Counted from the first letter of the stretch, positions 1 to 10,208 are shown. The stretch is DNA of 59,040 nt from Clostridia bacterium (GCA_028703495.1 JAQVMT010000012.1:1-59040); one strand, 5' to 3'. Notes: generated by a model from the letters alone, not told the origin. Program-made: numbers and translations.

Positions 1-478
1 TATTGTCCTTAAGCTCCATAATAAAGTAACCCGAAACGGTATTTATGCCCTTCTTTGTCTTGATAATCTGCAAAGCGGGACGAAGCAAGTCGCCGGTGGA
101 GTGAATAGCTCCGCCAACCATACCGTCAACGTAGCCTGTCTTGGTCATTAAAACGCCCTGATAGAAGCTGTCGGCGGCAAGCGTTTTAGCTTGCTCCTCG
201 GTCATACCCTTTGCCTTCCTCAATTCGTATAGCAAATTCGCATACTCATCCAGCTTGGGATTGGTCTTGGGATTGATAACCTCGATGCCATCGAGATTGA
301 CATCCGGACATACCTCTTTTATCTTTGCAATATCACCCAAAAGAACGACCTTTGCGAAACCTTCCGCTGTGATCTGCTCGGCAGCCTTGATGATTCTTAT
401 TTCTTCACCCTCCGGAAGAACGATTGTCTTGTTCAACGCTTTAGCCTTTTTCTTAAATACTTCGATTAATCCTGCCAT
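1..478 (-). CDS. pta: Phosphate acetyltransferase, N-terminal part (cut by left edge)
   Basis: It converts acetyl-CoA and phosphate to acetyl phosphate in the cytoplasm, the step before acetate kinase. The visible 159 residues start with MAGLIEVFKKKAK and include LPEGEE near residue 20 and, towards the cut, a DGMVGGAIHST...LRPALQIIKT stretch typical of the Pta phosphotransacetylase fold. The ATG at 476-478 has a strong GGAGG 7-8 bases upstream. The C-terminal half, with the rest of the active site, lies outside the window. It is divergent from tmcAL, a neighbour often found next to pta in Firmicutes. The related phosphotransbutyrylase is less likely, given the close match to the Pta DGxVxGAIHST motif. 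Confidence 0.9.
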   Translation of the reverse strand, partial: MAGLIEVFKKKAKALNKTIVLPEGEEIRIIKAAEQITAEGFAKVVLLGDIAKIKEVCPDVNLDGIEVINPKTNPKLDEYANLLYELRKAKGMTEEQAKTLAADSFYQGVLMTKTGYVDGMVGGAIHSTGDLLRPALQIIKTKKGINTVSGYFIMELKDN

Positions 479-662
479 ATTAGCCTCCGATAATAATTAT
501 ATGCGATATCCGATACCGCAAAAAAATTGCATTTTCGAGTTTTTTACTGTATACTGTTTACGGCGATTGGGATAATTCATATAATCGCCCTCTCACAATA
601 AAAGCACCCAAAAGACAGTATACAATATTTTTGCAAAAAAGAAAAGGGAAATCAAGGAATTT

Positions 663-1799
663 ATGAACATTTGCTCCATAATTTGCGAATACAACCCTCT
701 CCACGAGGGACATCGAAGGCATATCGCGTTCACAAAGCAACAGTCGGAGTACGTTGTCGCCATCATGAGCGGCAATTTCGTGCAACGCGGTGAGTGCGCC
801 GTATTGGATAAGTTCACCCGCGCACGACACGCCGTCGCCTGCGGTGTAGATATGGTCATCGAGCTTCCTACCTCTTACGCCCTCGCTTCCGCCGATGATT
901 TCGCTAAATTCGGCGTGAAAATCGCGGATGCGTGTGGCTTCGATGCTATAAGCTTCGGCAGCGAATGCGGCAATGTAGAGCTACTCGAGAAAAAAGCTTC
1001 TGCTCTTATGTCGCCACCGGAAGGCTTTGCAAACGACCTGCGGTCGAGCCTGAAGTCGGGCGAAAGCTTTCCAAAAACCATTTGTAAAGCCTTGGGAGAT
1101 AACGCCTGCACCGCTCCGAACGACCTCTTAGGTACGCTCTACATCAAAGCCGCGAAAGAAGCAAAATCCGATTTACGCTTTCTTACACTTAAAAGAGAAC
1201 GCTCCAACGACGAAAATTGCCTTTCCTCGGCGAATATACGCCTTCAGCTTGCCGAAAAGCACATAGCTTGCGGCTTGCTTCCCGACTTTGTGTGCACCGA
1301 TCTGAATAATTATTGCACTAACGTTGCTTTTTTAAAGTACGTGCACTGCGCCGTTCAAGCTCTATCGCTGTCGCAACTGGCACAAGCCTACGGAATACGA
1401 GAGGGCTTGGAAAACAGAATATTCAGATATAAATCCCAACCCGACTTCGACTCCTTTATTTTCGCCGTTAAATCCAAACGTTATACGTTGGCAAGCATCA
1501 AACGCGCACTTGCCTGCGCGGTTTTGGGCATAACAAAGGAATCGGTAAAAAACGGCTTTTTACAACCGCCGTATATAAAGGTATTGGCTTTAAAAAAAGA
1601 TAAAAGCGAGCTGTTGAGCTATCTTTCAACCAGAGAGAAAATGGGTAAAATAATCCTTTTAGACAACCTGAAAAAGCAAAGCTCGCTCAACGTAATACAG
1701 AAGCAATTACTTCAAACCGACATCGATGCGAGCAACCTTTTTTGCGCTCTCCACAACAAAAAAGGCGCAATCGATTTCACTACGCCGTTTTTGGTTTGA
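663..1799 (+). CDS. tmcAL: tRNA(Met) cytidine acetate ligase (TmcAL/YlbM family)
   Basis: By family knowledge this enzyme uses acetate and ATP to form N4-acetylcytidine at the wobble base of elongator tRNA-Met. The N-terminus reads ICEYNPLHEGHRRHI, the nucleotidyltransferase HxGH-type motif of the family, followed by VAIMSGNFVQRGE and the conserved FGSECGN. At 378 residues it is slightly shorter than typical members (around 400), the difference being in the C-terminal part. AAGGA 8 bases upstream supports this ATG. It is divergent from pta. Just after the stop a weak copy of the last coding bases can be seen (TCGATTTC at 1771 and again at 1804). Confidence 0.9.
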   Translation: MNICSIICEYNPLHEGHRRHIAFTKQQSEYVVAIMSGNFVQRGECAVLDKFTRARHAVACGVDMVIELPTSYALASADDFAKFGVKIADACGFDAISFGSECGNVELLEKKASALMSPPEGFANDLRSSLKSGESFPKTICKALGDNACTAPNDLLGTLYIKAAKEAKSDLRFLTLKRERSNDENCLSSANIRLQLAEKHIACGLLPDFVCTDLNNYCTNVAFLKYVHCAVQALSLSQLAQAYGIREGLENRIFRYKSQPDFDSFIFAVKSKRYTLASIKRALACAVLGITKESVKNGFLQPPYIKVLALKKDKSELLSYLSTREKMGKIILLDNLKKQSSLNVIQKQLLQTDIDASNLFCALHNKKGAIDFTTPFLV

Positions 1800-2090
1800 G
1801 TATTCGATTTCCATTCGTTTTTAACGATACTTTTGCCCGTCAAACACTACTCCCGCTCAAGTCAATAAAGCCGTAATGTTTGCACCGCCGTATTCATTAC
1901 ATTATCGAATAAACCGCAACTTTGGATACTAGCCGTTTCGTTTATGTCGCAACTCTTGCAAATTAGGTTTTCGGTATTTATTAAGCGTTTGGCGTAATAT
2001 ATAGGCAGTTTGTCTTTTGATTTGCCGTTTAAATTATGTCGCGGGGTGGGAAGGGCAAGCCTGTAGACACTGCACACATATCCTCGATTA
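1800..2090. other. Gap between tmcAL and the convergent hypothetical gene
   Basis: No convincing gene or terminator was seen here. An open frame on the minus strand lacks family resemblance and a ribosome binding site. The first 30 bases may be a diverged copy of the tmcAL 3' end. Confidence 0.4.
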
Positions 2091-2708
2091 TCAAGTTGTC
2101 CCGTTGGGGAAAAGGGGAAGGTCGAAGAATGCGCTGCATACCTCCTCGTTGTAGTCTACGCAAGTGGGAATCACCGCATATCCGTAGCTTGCAACGATCA
2201 ACTCCACTGTCATTACTATCTTTACGATTATTACTACGCAGATGTCTATTCTGAACATATACACGACTACGCCGTCGATAACGCTGGTTCCCACATAGGT
2301 TCCGATCGTGCTCGATGCACTGACCACAGCTTCAACATCGTATGGAAACACGCTTGCATTAGGCAGAGAAAGAACCGTGCTTACAGGTACGGTTATCGAA
2401 GAGGTTCCGCTTCCCGCAGTTCCCGAATCATCGGTAAAGTTTATTTTGATGCCTATCACGGCATCGAACGCGACATTGGCGTAGGGCGGTCTGTCCGTTA
2501 ACGGCGTTATCACCAAATCCTCGATCGTTGCCATAGCCGATGTGCTTTTCGCGCTTACGTAGGTTAACGGCAATGTCGGCTCGTCTATTGTTATGTCCGT
2601 AACCGCCACCGCAGTGTCGGTCAATGTCATTTCCTTCTTGCAGGCATCAAATACCTTTTTTGTTTGTATGCAAACCCTCTCCTTGCAGTCGTCTCCCTTT
2701 ATTATCAT
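2091..2708 (-). CDS. Hypothetical 205-residue protein with paired cysteines
   Basis: A real gene is likely: the ATG is preceded by a near-perfect AAGGAGG and the frame stays open for 205 codons. I do not recognise a named family with certainty. Visible features are cysteine pairs at the N-terminus (DDCKERVC, then DACKKE), a long threonine/serine/valine-rich beta-like middle, a hydrophobic stretch (VVVYMFRIDICVVIIV), and a C-terminal PTCVDYNEEVC...FFDLPLFPN. This layout resembles small cysteine-containing proteins of unknown function in spore-forming Clostridia, so a spore-surface role is possible but is only inference. It lies alone between tmcAL and engB. Confidence 0.7.
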   Translation of the reverse strand: MIIKGDDCKERVCIQTKKVFDACKKEMTLTDTAVAVTDITIDEPTLPLTYVSAKSTSAMATIEDLVITPLTDRPPYANVAFDAVIGIKINFTDDSGTAGSGTSSITVPVSTVLSLPNASVFPYDVEAVVSASSTIGTYVGTSVIDGVVVYMFRIDICVVIIVKIVMTVELIVASYGYAVIPTCVDYNEEVCSAFFDLPLFPNGTT

Positions 2709-2834
2709 GCAAAAAACCTCCTTGAGATAGAATCGTCCATTATTCTATATGCAAGAAGGCTATTATTATGTTAATTATTGTATTACCTAACTCCATTTTG
2801 CCGCCGTCGGCAAATGAGAATATCGTCCGAGCTT

Positions 2835-2952
2835 GCGTTTTGCAAAATCTGTTTTTTGACTATTCTCGAATTGTACTTTTTCCAATATTATCGATCCACC
2901 TATTCGCTTTCCGCTTCGTCTTCGTCGCTTACGGCGTTTTGCAAAATCTGTT
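2835..2952 (-). repeat. Partial duplication of the engB 3' end
   Basis: Nineteen bases of the engB coding end (AACAGATTTTGCAAAACGC on the minus strand, 2934-2952) recur exactly 99 bases downstream at 2835-2853, past the stop codon. Upstream of each, a GGAAAA-containing stretch is also partly shared. Confidence 0.75.
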
Positions 2953-3517
2953 CTATTTGGAAAAGCACCTTGTCCTTGCCTGTTTTTGCAGTTGAGCTTA
3001 CGGGAATTATGTTGTCGCAGCCTATTTTCAAAGCCGTTGCCAAGCATCGAACACGAACGCCGACCGCACTTCTGCTAAGCTTATCCGCCTTGGTAGCAAT
3101 CACCGTGAAAGGAATTCCTCTTTGGAAAAGATAATTATACATCACAAGGTCGTCCGCGGTAGGATCGTGCCGTAAATCCAACAAAAAGAAAACGTGAAGC
3201 AACGCGCTTTCGTTGTTCATATAGTCATCGATAAGCTCGCCCCACTTCTGCTTTTCGGCAAAGCTCACTCTCGCAAAGCCGTAACCGGGTAAGTCGGTCA
3301 AAAAAAACTCCTCATTGATGAGAAAATAGTTGATAAGCCTCGTTCTTCCCGGCTCCTTGGAAGTGCGTGCAAGCTTGCTGTCGTTGGTTAAATAATTGAT
3401 AAAGCTACTTTTGCCCACGTTGCTCTTGCCCGTAACGGCAATCTGCGGCAAATCACTCTTTATCCTGTCGCCGACTCTGCCCGCGCTCGTAACAAACGCC
3501 CACTTCTTGATCTCCAT
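2900..3517 (-). CDS. engB: Ribosome biogenesis GTPase EngB/YsxC
   Basis: EngB (YihA/YsxC) is a TRAFAC GTPase needed for large ribosomal subunit assembly and cell-cycle coupling. The G1 motif is GKSNVGKSS, followed by a TRLINYF switch region, G3 DLPGYG, G4 ATKAD and G5 VSSTAKTG. The start is placed at MEIKKWAF, giving 205 residues, the usual size; a longer frame to 3592 adds a cysteine-rich lead with no family match. A purine-rich GGTGAAGG precedes it. It follows lon, the same lon-ysxC order as in Bacillus subtilis. The C-terminal tail is acidic (DEDEAESE). The 3' end is partly duplicated downstream. Confidence 0.93.
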   Translation of the reverse strand: MEIKKWAFVTSAGRVGDRIKSDLPQIAVTGKSNVGKSSFINYLTNDSKLARTSKEPGRTRLINYFLINEEFFLTDLPGYGFARVSFAEKQKWGELIDDYMNNESALLHVFFLLDLRHDPTADDLVMYNYLFQRGIPFTVIATKADKLSRSAVGVRVRCLATALKIGCDNIIPVSSTAKTGKDKVLFQIEQILQNAVSDEDEAESE

Positions 3518-3594
3518 ATCCTTCACCGCTCTTTTGTTATTGGGTATGCCCAGACAGCTAAAGCAGCTTGACTGTAAAGCCCGAAATACCACTT

Positions 3595-3773
3595 CGCTAT
3601 ATCGGTCAGCAATACTATTTCAATTCATTACTTCACTTCTTCGGTCAGCACTATAATTCAATATATAGTACTTCACTTCTTCGTTAAGCGCCCCAATTAC
3701 AATTAATAGTATTTCAATTTTTCGGTCATACCATAAATGCTATATATAGTACTTCAATTTTTCGGTATCGATG
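3595..3773 (-). repeat. Tandem array downstream of lon, about 40-bp period
   Basis: Five units are recognisable by the minus-strand core ACCGAAAAATTGAAGTACTA. The TCGG/TCGT landmark on the plus strand falls at 3602, 3641, 3681, 3722 and 3762, so spacing is 39, 40, 41 and 40. The gene-proximal edge (ATAGCATCGATACCG) contains the lon stop TAG and resembles a unit junction (ATAGCATTTATGG...ACCG), so the array may have started from the end of lon. Confidence 0.8.
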
Positions 3774-6125
3774 CTATTTTACAATCGCGTTATCGAACAC
3801 CGTCGAAATGTCGTCGGCGTAAACGAATTTGATACCGTTGCGCACGCTTTCGGGAATCTCGGTAACATCGCTTTTGTTCTCGGCAGGGATAATTATAGTT
3901 TTTATGCCCGCTCTGAACGCAGCCAAGGATTTCTCCTTTAAACCGCCGATTGCCAAGACCTTGCCTCTCAAGGTAATTTCGCCGGTCATCGCAACGCTCT
4001 TTTTAACAGGTTTGCCGCTAAACGCGCTTAATATCGCCGTTGCCATAGTAACGCCCGCGCTCGGTCCGTCCTTTGGCGTCGCGCCCTCGGGAACGTGAAT
4101 GTGAATATCGGTTTGGGCAAAATCCGCCGTAATGCCGTATTCCTCGGCTCTTGTCCTTACCAAGCTGATTGCCGTCCTCGCCGACTCCTTCATAACGTCG
4201 CCCAATTTGCCGGTCAAAAGTATATCGCCTTTGCCCTTAAACAACGTAACGTCGATTGTCAACGTCGCGCCTCCGACCGAGGTCCACGCAAGTCCCGTCG
4301 CCGATCCGACCTCGTCCGAAAGGCTTAAAAAGTCCTCTTTGTACTTTTCGACACCGAGGTATTCCTCCAAATCCGAAGGCTGTATATCTATGCAATCTAA
4401 TTGCATTTCCGCATTCTTGGCATTTACGAGCTTCAACGCGATCTTCCTCGAAAGCGTGGCAATCTCCCTTTCCAAGGTCCTCACGCCCGATTCGCGCGTG
4501 TACCTGGAAATAACCTCGTCGATTGCTTTGTCGCCGAGTTTATAAGCATCCTTGTCGAGTCCGTGCATAGCCTTTTGCTTGGGTATCAAAAAGCCCTTTG
4601 CAATTTGCAGCTTTTCCTCCTCGGTGTAACCCGTAAGCTCGATAATCTCCATTCTGTCGAGAAGCGCGGGAGGTATGCTCTCCACCGTGTTTGCGGTTGC
4701 AACGAAAAGCACCTTGCTTAGGTCGAACGGCACCTCCAAATAGTGATCCACAAAGGTGTTGTTCTGTTCCGGATCCAAAACCTCCAGCATCGCACTGGCG
4801 GGATCCCCTCGAAAATCGCTGTTCATCTTGTCGATTTCGTCGAACAGCAACACGGGATTGACGCATTGCGCTTGTTTGAGCATATAGATAATTTTGCCCG
4901 GGATTGCTCCGACATAGGTTTTGCGGTGTCCTCTAATCTCGGCTTCATCGCGCACTCCGCCTAAGCTCATACGAACGTAACGTCTGTTTAGTGCTCTTGC
5001 GATAGATTTGACAATACTGGTCTTGCCTACGCCGGGAGGTCCGACAAAGCACAATATTTGTCCCTTTATATCTCCCGTCAACTGCATAACGGCAAGATAT
5101 TCGAGTATCCTCTCTTTTATCTTGAATAAGCCGTAGTGATCCTCATCGAGAATTTCCTTTGCCTTGACTAGGTCCTTATTGTCCTCTGTCTGCAAATTCC
5201 ATTCCAAATCCGTAAGCCATTCGATATAAGCGCGCGAAACCGTGGCGTCGGGAGAGCTGGGCGTCATTTTCTGAAAACGCTTAAGCTCCTTCATAGCCTT
5301 TTCCTGAACATCGGCAGGCATTTTTGCCGCTTTTATCCTCTCTTCAAGCTCCAGATATTCGTCCTGTCCTTCTCCGAGCTCGATACTTATGGCTTTCATC
5401 TGCTCCCGAAGATAATACTCCTTTTGTCCCTTGTCGATCTGCGACTTAACACGAAAGGAGATCTTCTTATCCAGCTTGGCAATCTCGATTTCGGTATTGA
5501 TTATCTTGCAAAGCTCCTCCAAGCGCACCTCGGTATCCGCTTCTTCCAAAAAGAACTGCTTCTTTTCATCCTGATAGACAACCTGATTGGCAACCAAATT
5601 CACAAATTTGTTGTAATCGATAGTGGATGCAATCTCTACCAACAACTCTTTTCCGACCTTCGTGGACGTCGCCACCAACGTAGCGAGCAAATCCCTCGCC
5701 TGCCTAAGCAACGCTTCCGCCTTGATCGTGTCGGGGTTGATTTCGATAAGCGGCGCAACCGTACATTCGATGTACTTCTTGCCGAAGTGCAAATCCGCGT
5801 GACCTCTGTAAAGTCCCGTAAGAAGCACCTTTACGTTACCGCCCGGCATCTTGAGAACCTGCCTTACCTTGCAGACGGTTCCTATCTCGTATATGTCCTT
5901 TTGAGCGGGGGCTTCCACCGAAACATCACGCTGCGCCACGCACATAACCAAGCCGCCCTCGTTATATCCTGCGTCCACCGCTCTCACGCTTATGTCCCTG
6001 CCCACATATATGGTCAGCGTCGTATCGGGGAAAATTATAGATCCCCTCAACGCAACTACGGGCAAATATTCGGGCTTTTCACCGTATACACCCTCGCTTA
6101 TATTAACTTCGATTCCTTTCTTCAA
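3774..6125 (-). CDS. lon: ATP-dependent protease Lon
   Basis: Lon degrades misfolded and regulatory proteins in the cytoplasm as a hexamer. In order there are an N-terminal substrate-binding domain beginning [15 protein letters not shown], a coiled central part, an AAA+ module with Walker [10 protein letters not shown] and Walker [11 protein letters not shown], and a C-terminal Ser-Lys protease domain with [13 protein letters not shown] and a downstream [19 protein letters not shown] chose the TTG start at 6123-6125 (giving [12 protein letters not shown]) because AGGAG sits six bases upstream; an open frame extends 19 codons further without a ribosome binding site. The result, 783 residues, is the usual LonA length. 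It follows clpX and precedes engB. Confidence 0.93.
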   Translation of the reverse strand: MKKGIEVNISEGVYGEKPEYLPVVALRGSIIFPDTTLTIYVGRDISVRAVDAGYNEGGLVMCVAQRDVSVEAPAQKDIYEIGTVCKVRQVLKMPGGNVKVLLTGLYRGHADLHFGKKYIECTVAPLIEINPDTIKAEALLRQARDLLATLVATSTKVGKELLVEIASTIDYNKFVNLVANQVVYQDEKKQFFLEEADTEVRLEELCKIINTEIEIAKLDKKISFRVKSQIDKGQKEYYLREQMKAISIELGEGQDEYLELEERIKAAKMPADVQEKAMKELKRFQKMTPSSPDATVSRAYIEWLTDLEWNLQTEDNKDLVKAKEILDEDHYGLFKIKERILEYLAVMQLTGDIKGQILCFVGPPGVGKTSIVKSIARALNRRYVRMSLGGVRDEAEIRGHRKTYVGAIPGKIIYMLKQAQCVNPVLLFDEIDKMNSDFRGDPASAMLEVLDPEQNNTFVDHYLEVPFDLSKVLFVATANTVESIPPALLDRMEIIELTGYTEEEKLQIAKGFLIPKQKAMHGLDKDAYKLGDKAIDEVISRYTRESGVRTLEREIATLSRKIALKLVNAKNAEMQLDCIDIQPSDLEEYLGVEKYKEDFLSLSDEVGSATGLAWTSVGGATLTIDVTLFKGKGDILLTGKLGDVMKESARTAISLVRTRAEEYGITADFAQTDIHIHVPEGATPKDGPSAGVTMATAILSAFSGKPVKKSVAMTGEITLRGKVLAIGGLKEKSLAAFRAGIKTIIIPAENKSDVTEIPESVRNGIKFVYADDISTVFDNAIVK

Positions 6126-6215
6126 AATACTCTCCTGTCCATGCAACGTTATCGTTAATGCCGTTAAGGCGTTCACAACCACATATTCGCACGTTTAAGT
6201 TTATATAGTTAATTT

Positions 6216-6481
6216 GTGCGAAACGTCAAGCAATATCCTTTTGATAACGTCGCGACGTTTGCCATCGCATTTTTACACGCTTGGTCTACCGAAATCGGTT
6301 TGCCGCCGTATTTTTACACGTCCGATCTACCGAAATCGGTTTGCCGTTGCATTTCTACGCGTTTGGTCTGCAGAAATCAGTTTGCCGTTGCATTTCTACG
6401 CGTTCGGTCTGCAGAAATCAGTTTGCCGTTGCATTTCTACGCGTTCGGTCTGCCGATGATTCACTTTTACGGCAACTCCAC
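6216..6481 (-). repeat. Tandem array downstream of clpX, 41-bp period, flanked by a clpX-end copy
   Basis: The landmark GAAATC falls at 6291, 6332, 6373 and 6414 on the plus strand, an exact 41-bp period, with about five to six units. The distal edge (6216-6263) resembles the clpX 3' end at 6482-6539. On the minus strand the gene ends GATGTTATCAGAAAGGACG and the distal copy reads GACGTTATCAAAAGGATA, each followed by TTGC and then GTTT. The array therefore lies between the real gene end and a decayed copy of it. Translated frames across it look protein-like only because of the repetition. Confidence 0.85.
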
Positions 6482-6491
6482 CTGTCAAACT

Positions 6492-7730
6492 TCACGCAAC
6501 GTCCTTTCTGATAACATCCGGCTTAGCATTTGCCGCCACCGTGTTTTCATTAACTACAATCTTTTTGATGCCTTTATCGGTTGGAGCATCGTACATTACG
6601 TCCAACATCATATTCTCGAAAATCGTTCTCAAGCCTCTTGCGCCGGTCTTGAGTTTTATGGCACGTTTGGCAATCGCGGAGATAGCCTCGTCGGTAAGCT
6701 CCAATTCTATATTATCGATACTCATAAGCTTTTTATACTGTTTTACCAAGGCGTTTTTTGGCATTGTCATAATCTTAACCAAATCGTCCTCGCTCAGCTC
6801 GTCCAAAGCGACGGTAATAGGCAGCCTTCCCACAAACTCGGGAATAAGTCCGTATTTGATTAAATCCTGCGGCTGAAGCTCGGATAATATATTTACCTCG
6901 TCGTTTTGTAGGTTGGCTCCGAATCCGAAGCTGCTTGTATTCACTCTTCTTTGCACGATTTTATCCAAGCCCACAAAGGCACCGCCGCAGATAAACAAAA
7001 TATTGGTCGTATCTATGGGGATATATTCCTCCAAGGGGTGCTTCCTTCCGCCCTGAGGAGGAACGTTGGCAACCGTACCCTCGATGATTTTTAGTAAAGC
7101 CTGCTGAACGCCCTCACCGCTGACGTCTCTGGTTACCGAAACGTTTTCGCCTTTTTTGGCGATTTTGTCGATTTCGTCGATATAAACGATTCCTCTTTCG
7201 GCACGCTTAACATCGCCATCCGCGTTTTGAATCAGTTTCAGCAGAATATTTTCCACATCCTCGCCCACATAGCCCGCCTCGGTGACCGCCGTAGCGTCCG
7301 CTATCGCAAAGGGCACATCGATAATCCGCGCAAGCGTTTTAGCCAGCAATGTCTTTCCGCTTCCCGTGGGTCCCATAAGCACAACGTTGGACTTGTCCAA
7401 CTCAACATCTGAATTCTTGTCCGTGCTTTTGCATCCGATTCTCTTATAGTGGTTATACACGGCAACCGAAAGAATTTTCTTCGCCCTGTCCTGACCGATA
7501 ACATAATCGTTTAGCTTTTTGTAGATTTCATCGGGAGTCAAAAGCTTTAACTCCTCTTTTTGCTTCTTGTATCCATTTTCCAAGTCGAAAATCGCTCGGC
7601 ACTGCTCCACGCAGTAGTTGCAAATATATATATCTTTATCGGCGCAAGCCATATTGGCGACCTCGCTGTACGGCCTTCCGCAGAAGCTGCAAAAGATCTC
7701 CTCCTTGCCGCCCTTGTTCTTATTATCCAT
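6492..7730 (-). CDS. clpX: ATP-dependent Clp protease ATPase subunit ClpX
   Basis: ClpX unfolds substrates and feeds them to ClpP. The N-terminal zinc-binding domain has C14, C17, C37 and C40. The AAA+ part has Walker A GPTGSGKT, Walker [10 protein letters not shown], and the ClpP-docking IGF-type loop represented by SSFGFGANL (G-F-G in place of I-G-F). Length 412 is typical. It lies 18 bases after clpP in the same direction, so the two should be co-transcribed, with lon and engB beyond the repeat array. Confidence 0.95.
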   Translation of the reverse strand: MDNKNKGGKEEIFCSFCGRPYSEVANMACADKDIYICNYCVEQCRAIFDLENGYKKQKEELKLLTPDEIYKKLNDYVIGQDRAKKILSVAVYNHYKRIGCKSTDKNSDVELDKSNVVLMGPTGSGKTLLAKTLARIIDVPFAIADATAVTEAGYVGEDVENILLKLIQNADGDVKRAERGIVYIDEIDKIAKKGENVSVTRDVSGEGVQQALLKIIEGTVANVPPQGGRKHPLEEYIPIDTTNILFICGGAFVGLDKIVQRRVNTSSFGFGANLQNDEVNILSELQPQDLIKYGLIPEFVGRLPITVALDELSEDDLVKIMTMPKNALVKQYKKLMSIDNIELELTDEAISAIAKRAIKLKTGARGLRTIFENMMLDVMYDAPTDKGIKKIVVNENTVAANAKPDVIRKDVA

Positions 7731-7748
7731 TTTACCTCCGTCGGGGTT

Positions 7749-8303
7749 TTACTGCCTCGAATACAGCACTTTGTCTATCAAGCCGTATTCGCAAGCTTCT
7801 TCCGCGCTCATATAAAAATCCCTGTCGCTATCGTTGCATAGCTTTTCATATGGCTGATTGCAGTTGTCCGCAAGGATTTCGTTAATCTTCTTCTTGGTCT
7901 TGAGTATCTGCTCGGCGATAATCGCCACATCGCTGGCTTGACCGCTTACGCCGCCCAAGGGCTGGTGTATCATTATCTTACTGTTAGGTAGGGAAAATCG
8001 CTTTCCCCTCGCTCCGCTGCTTAGCAAGAACGCAGCCATACTGCAAGCCATTCCGATACATATAGTGGACACGTCGCACTTTATGTACTTCATAGTATCA
8101 TAAATCGCAAATCCGTCCGATACGTTTCCGCCGGGACTGTTGATATAAAGACATATGTCCTTGTCGGAATCCACACTTTCCAGATAGAGCATCTTTGTTA
8201 CAATGTCATATGCCGTTACCTCGTCCACTTCTCCGTTTAAAAAAATGATGCGATCCTCCAACATGACCGAATAAATATCCTTCAAATTGGTTATGTTTGC
8301 CAT
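7749..8303 (-). CDS. clpP: ATP-dependent Clp protease proteolytic subunit ClpP
   Basis: This is the serine peptidase chamber partner of ClpX. The catalytic triad is visible as S88 (GMACSMAA), H113 (MIHQP) and D162 (DRDFYM), with the same spacing as in E. coli ClpP. Length is 184, slightly short, because the N-terminus begins almost directly at the mature region ([22 protein letters not shown]) with no long propeptide. A GGGGGAG ribosome binding site precedes the ATG. It follows the tig terminator. No CtsR box was seen upstream. Confidence 0.93.
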   Translation of the reverse strand: MANITNLKDIYSVMLEDRIIFLNGEVDEVTAYDIVTKMLYLESVDSDKDICLYINSPGGNVSDGFAIYDTMKYIKCDVSTICIGMACSMAAFLLSSGARGKRFSLPNSKIMIHQPLGGVSGQASDVAIIAEQILKTKKKINEILADNCNQPYEKLCNDSDRDFYMSAEEACEYGLIDKVLYSRQ

Positions 8304-8367
8304 ACTTCTCCCCCTTTTGGTCTTTTTGCGCGAAAAACTTCCTTTTTACCGCGCCTCAACCCTGTTC

Positions 8368-8404
8368 TTAAAAAAACAACACCGAGAAAACTCAACGGTG
8401 TTGC
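8368..8404 (-). terminator. Rho-independent terminator after tig
   Basis: On the minus strand an 8-bp stem CAACACCG/CGGTGTTG with an 11-base loop is followed by a run of seven T. It separates tig from clpP. Confidence 0.85.
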
Positions 8405-8576
8405 AATTATTACCATAAAAGCAAAATCCGATACATCACCGCCGAAACCGCGAAAGTAATTTCAATCCTTTCGCGCTCGGCAATTACGTACGGCAATCCT
8501 CACACCGATACACTAAACGCTATCATCGACTCTTGGATTTCGCGCGATATATCGGTTACCTCCCAAAACCAAGCTC

Positions 8577-9938
8577 TTAAAGATCGCCGGCTTTGTCGGT
8601 TTGGGCTTCCGTATTGCTTTCATCGGCTTGTTCGGCAACGTCCTTGACGTCCGCAGACACCGTGTTATTGGCTTTGATATAATCGAAGAATTTTTGAATG
8701 ACAATCTGCCTTGCAAAGTATTCCAACGCCTGAGGCGACAAGGTCTTCTTCAATTCTTCCTCTGTCTTGTGAACCTGCTCGGCATATTCCTTGATTTTTC
8801 CGTCCAATTCCTCTTTGGTTGCCTTCAGATCCTCTTTTCTTATGATAGCATCGATTACAAGCTGACTCTTTACAGTTTGCTTGGCTTGATCTCTGTATTG
8901 CTCCCTATACTGTTCGGCGGTCTGCGAGAAGTATTTGAGATAGTCTTCCATTTTCAATCCCTGTTGAGCCAATCTCGACTTGAACTCCTCCACAAATTCA
9001 TTCATTTGATCTTCGATAAGATACTTGGACTCGGGAACCTCGGCTTCCTTAACGATCAACTCAACCAAAGCATTCTCTTCCTCTCTGTCCGCCTGCGCGT
9101 TCAGATCCTGTTGAAGCTTCTCCTTCAAATCCGCCTTGTACTCGTCCATGGTGTTAAACTCGCTTATATCCTTGACGAAGTCGTCATTTAACTCGGGATA
9201 TTCCTTAACCTCGATTTTCTTGACCTTGCAAGCAAAAACGCTGTCCTTACCCTTCAGCTCCTCCGAATGGTAATCCTCGGGAAACTTGACCTTTACATCG
9301 ATGTCCTCTCCGATTTTTGCACCGATCAGCTGCTCCTCGAAGCCGGGGATAAACGTGTTGCTTCCCACACTTAATTTGTAGTCGGTAGCCGTGCCGCCGT
9401 CGAACTTAACACCGTCCACACTTCCCGAAAAATCAAGAGTAATTTCGTCGCCCTGTTGCACCGCTCTGTCGTCCACGTTCAAGGAGCGTACATACTTTTC
9501 CTTGAGTCCGTCCAACTCACGCTCGACAGCCGCATCCTCAACCTTCCTGTTTGCCTCTTTTACCGTAAGTCCGGTATACGCACCCAGCTTTACCACGGGC
9601 TTGATCGGCACAACGGCAATGATTTCCGCACTTTTATCCTCGTTTACCTTGAAATCCTTCAACTCGGGATGAGCCACGGTTTCGATGTCCGCGTTTTCAT
9701 TCAATACCTGAGTGTAATATTCGTTAAAGCACTCGTCCAACGCGTCCTCGTATAAAAAGCCTTCTCCGTAAACACCCTCCAAAACCTTCCTCGGAGCGTG
9801 TCCTTTGCGAAAACCGGCAACGGCGAACTTGCCTCTATTTTTATTATATGCCGTTTCCATATGTTTTTCCCACTCTTCCGCGGTTACGTTAAAAGCTATC
9901 TCACAGGTTATATCCTGTTTGTTAATCGTGTATTTCAT
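8577..9938 (-). CDS. tig: Trigger factor, ribosome-associated chaperone and prolyl isomerase
   Basis: Trigger factor binds the ribosome exit tunnel and shields nascent chains. The ribosome-docking loop appears as GFRKGHAPRKVLE near residues 45-57, then a PPIase (FKBP-like) domain with VKEANRKVEDAAVE and FSGSVDGVKFDGG, then a long helical C-terminal chaperone region. The start is the ATG of MKYTINKQ, five bases after GGAGG; a start four codons earlier has no such site. The length is 453. The C-terminal 25 residues are acidic/polar and low in complexity. It has its own promoter and terminator and is followed by clpP-clpX as in other Firmicutes. Confidence 0.95.
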   Translation of the reverse strand: MKYTINKQDITCEIAFNVTAEEWEKHMETAYNKNRGKFAVAGFRKGHAPRKVLEGVYGEGFLYEDALDECFNEYYTQVLNENADIETVAHPELKDFKVNEDKSAEIIAVVPIKPVVKLGAYTGLTVKEANRKVEDAAVERELDGLKEKYVRSLNVDDRAVQQGDEITLDFSGSVDGVKFDGGTATDYKLSVGSNTFIPGFEEQLIGAKIGEDIDVKVKFPEDYHSEELKGKDSVFACKVKKIEVKEYPELNDDFVKDISEFNTMDEYKADLKEKLQQDLNAQADREEENALVELIVKEAEVPESKYLIEDQMNEFVEEFKSRLAQQGLKMEDYLKYFSQTAEQYREQYRDQAKQTVKSQLVIDAIIRKEDLKATKEELDGKIKEYAEQVHKTEEELKKTLSPQALEYFARQIVIQKFFDYIKANNTVSADVKDVAEQADESNTEAQTDKAGDL

Positions 9939-9976
9939 TATTTCCTCCAAATGCTATAATCTATGCACAGTATGGT

Positions 9977-10005
9977 ATTATAACACATATTTACAAAAAA
10001 GGCAA
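9977..10005 (-). promoter_or_regulatory. Sigma-A-type promoter for tig
   Basis: On the minus strand TTGCCT (10000-10005) and TATAAT (9977-9982) are separated by 17 bases, with the tig start about 40 bases downstream. Confidence 0.7.
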
Positions 10006-10148
10006 TCCTTTTTCCCTCATTCAACTTGTCAATTATAATAAAATGTTGTATTATTATGCTGTATCGTTTAGTTTAGCTCAATTCGGCAGTCACAAGACGT
10101 TAGGAACAAAATACTATACCTTTACTGTTACAATTATATTACATCGGC

Positions 10149-10208
10149 TAATACTAAACCACTCGCCAACATGCCGCAATTAGGTGTTACCGGGCGTTAC
10201 TTAGTATA
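10149..10208 (-). repeat. Dispersed intergenic element, copy 1 (reverse)
   Basis: Read on the minus strand it has TACTAAGTAACGCC, then CTAATTGCGGCATGTTGGCG, then AGTGGTTTAGTATTAG. It matches the element at 41862 and 46541, with about nine extra bases after AACGCC. Confidence 0.7.

Noticed and set aside
6216-6481. Possible CRISPR array or repeat protein gene downstream of clpX
   Set aside because: The units are contiguous at 41 bp with no unique spacers, and reading frames across them exist only because of the repetition; there is no ribosome binding site and no cas gene.
8304-8367. CtsR operator upstream of clpP
   Set aside because: No tandem GGTCAAA heptads are present.
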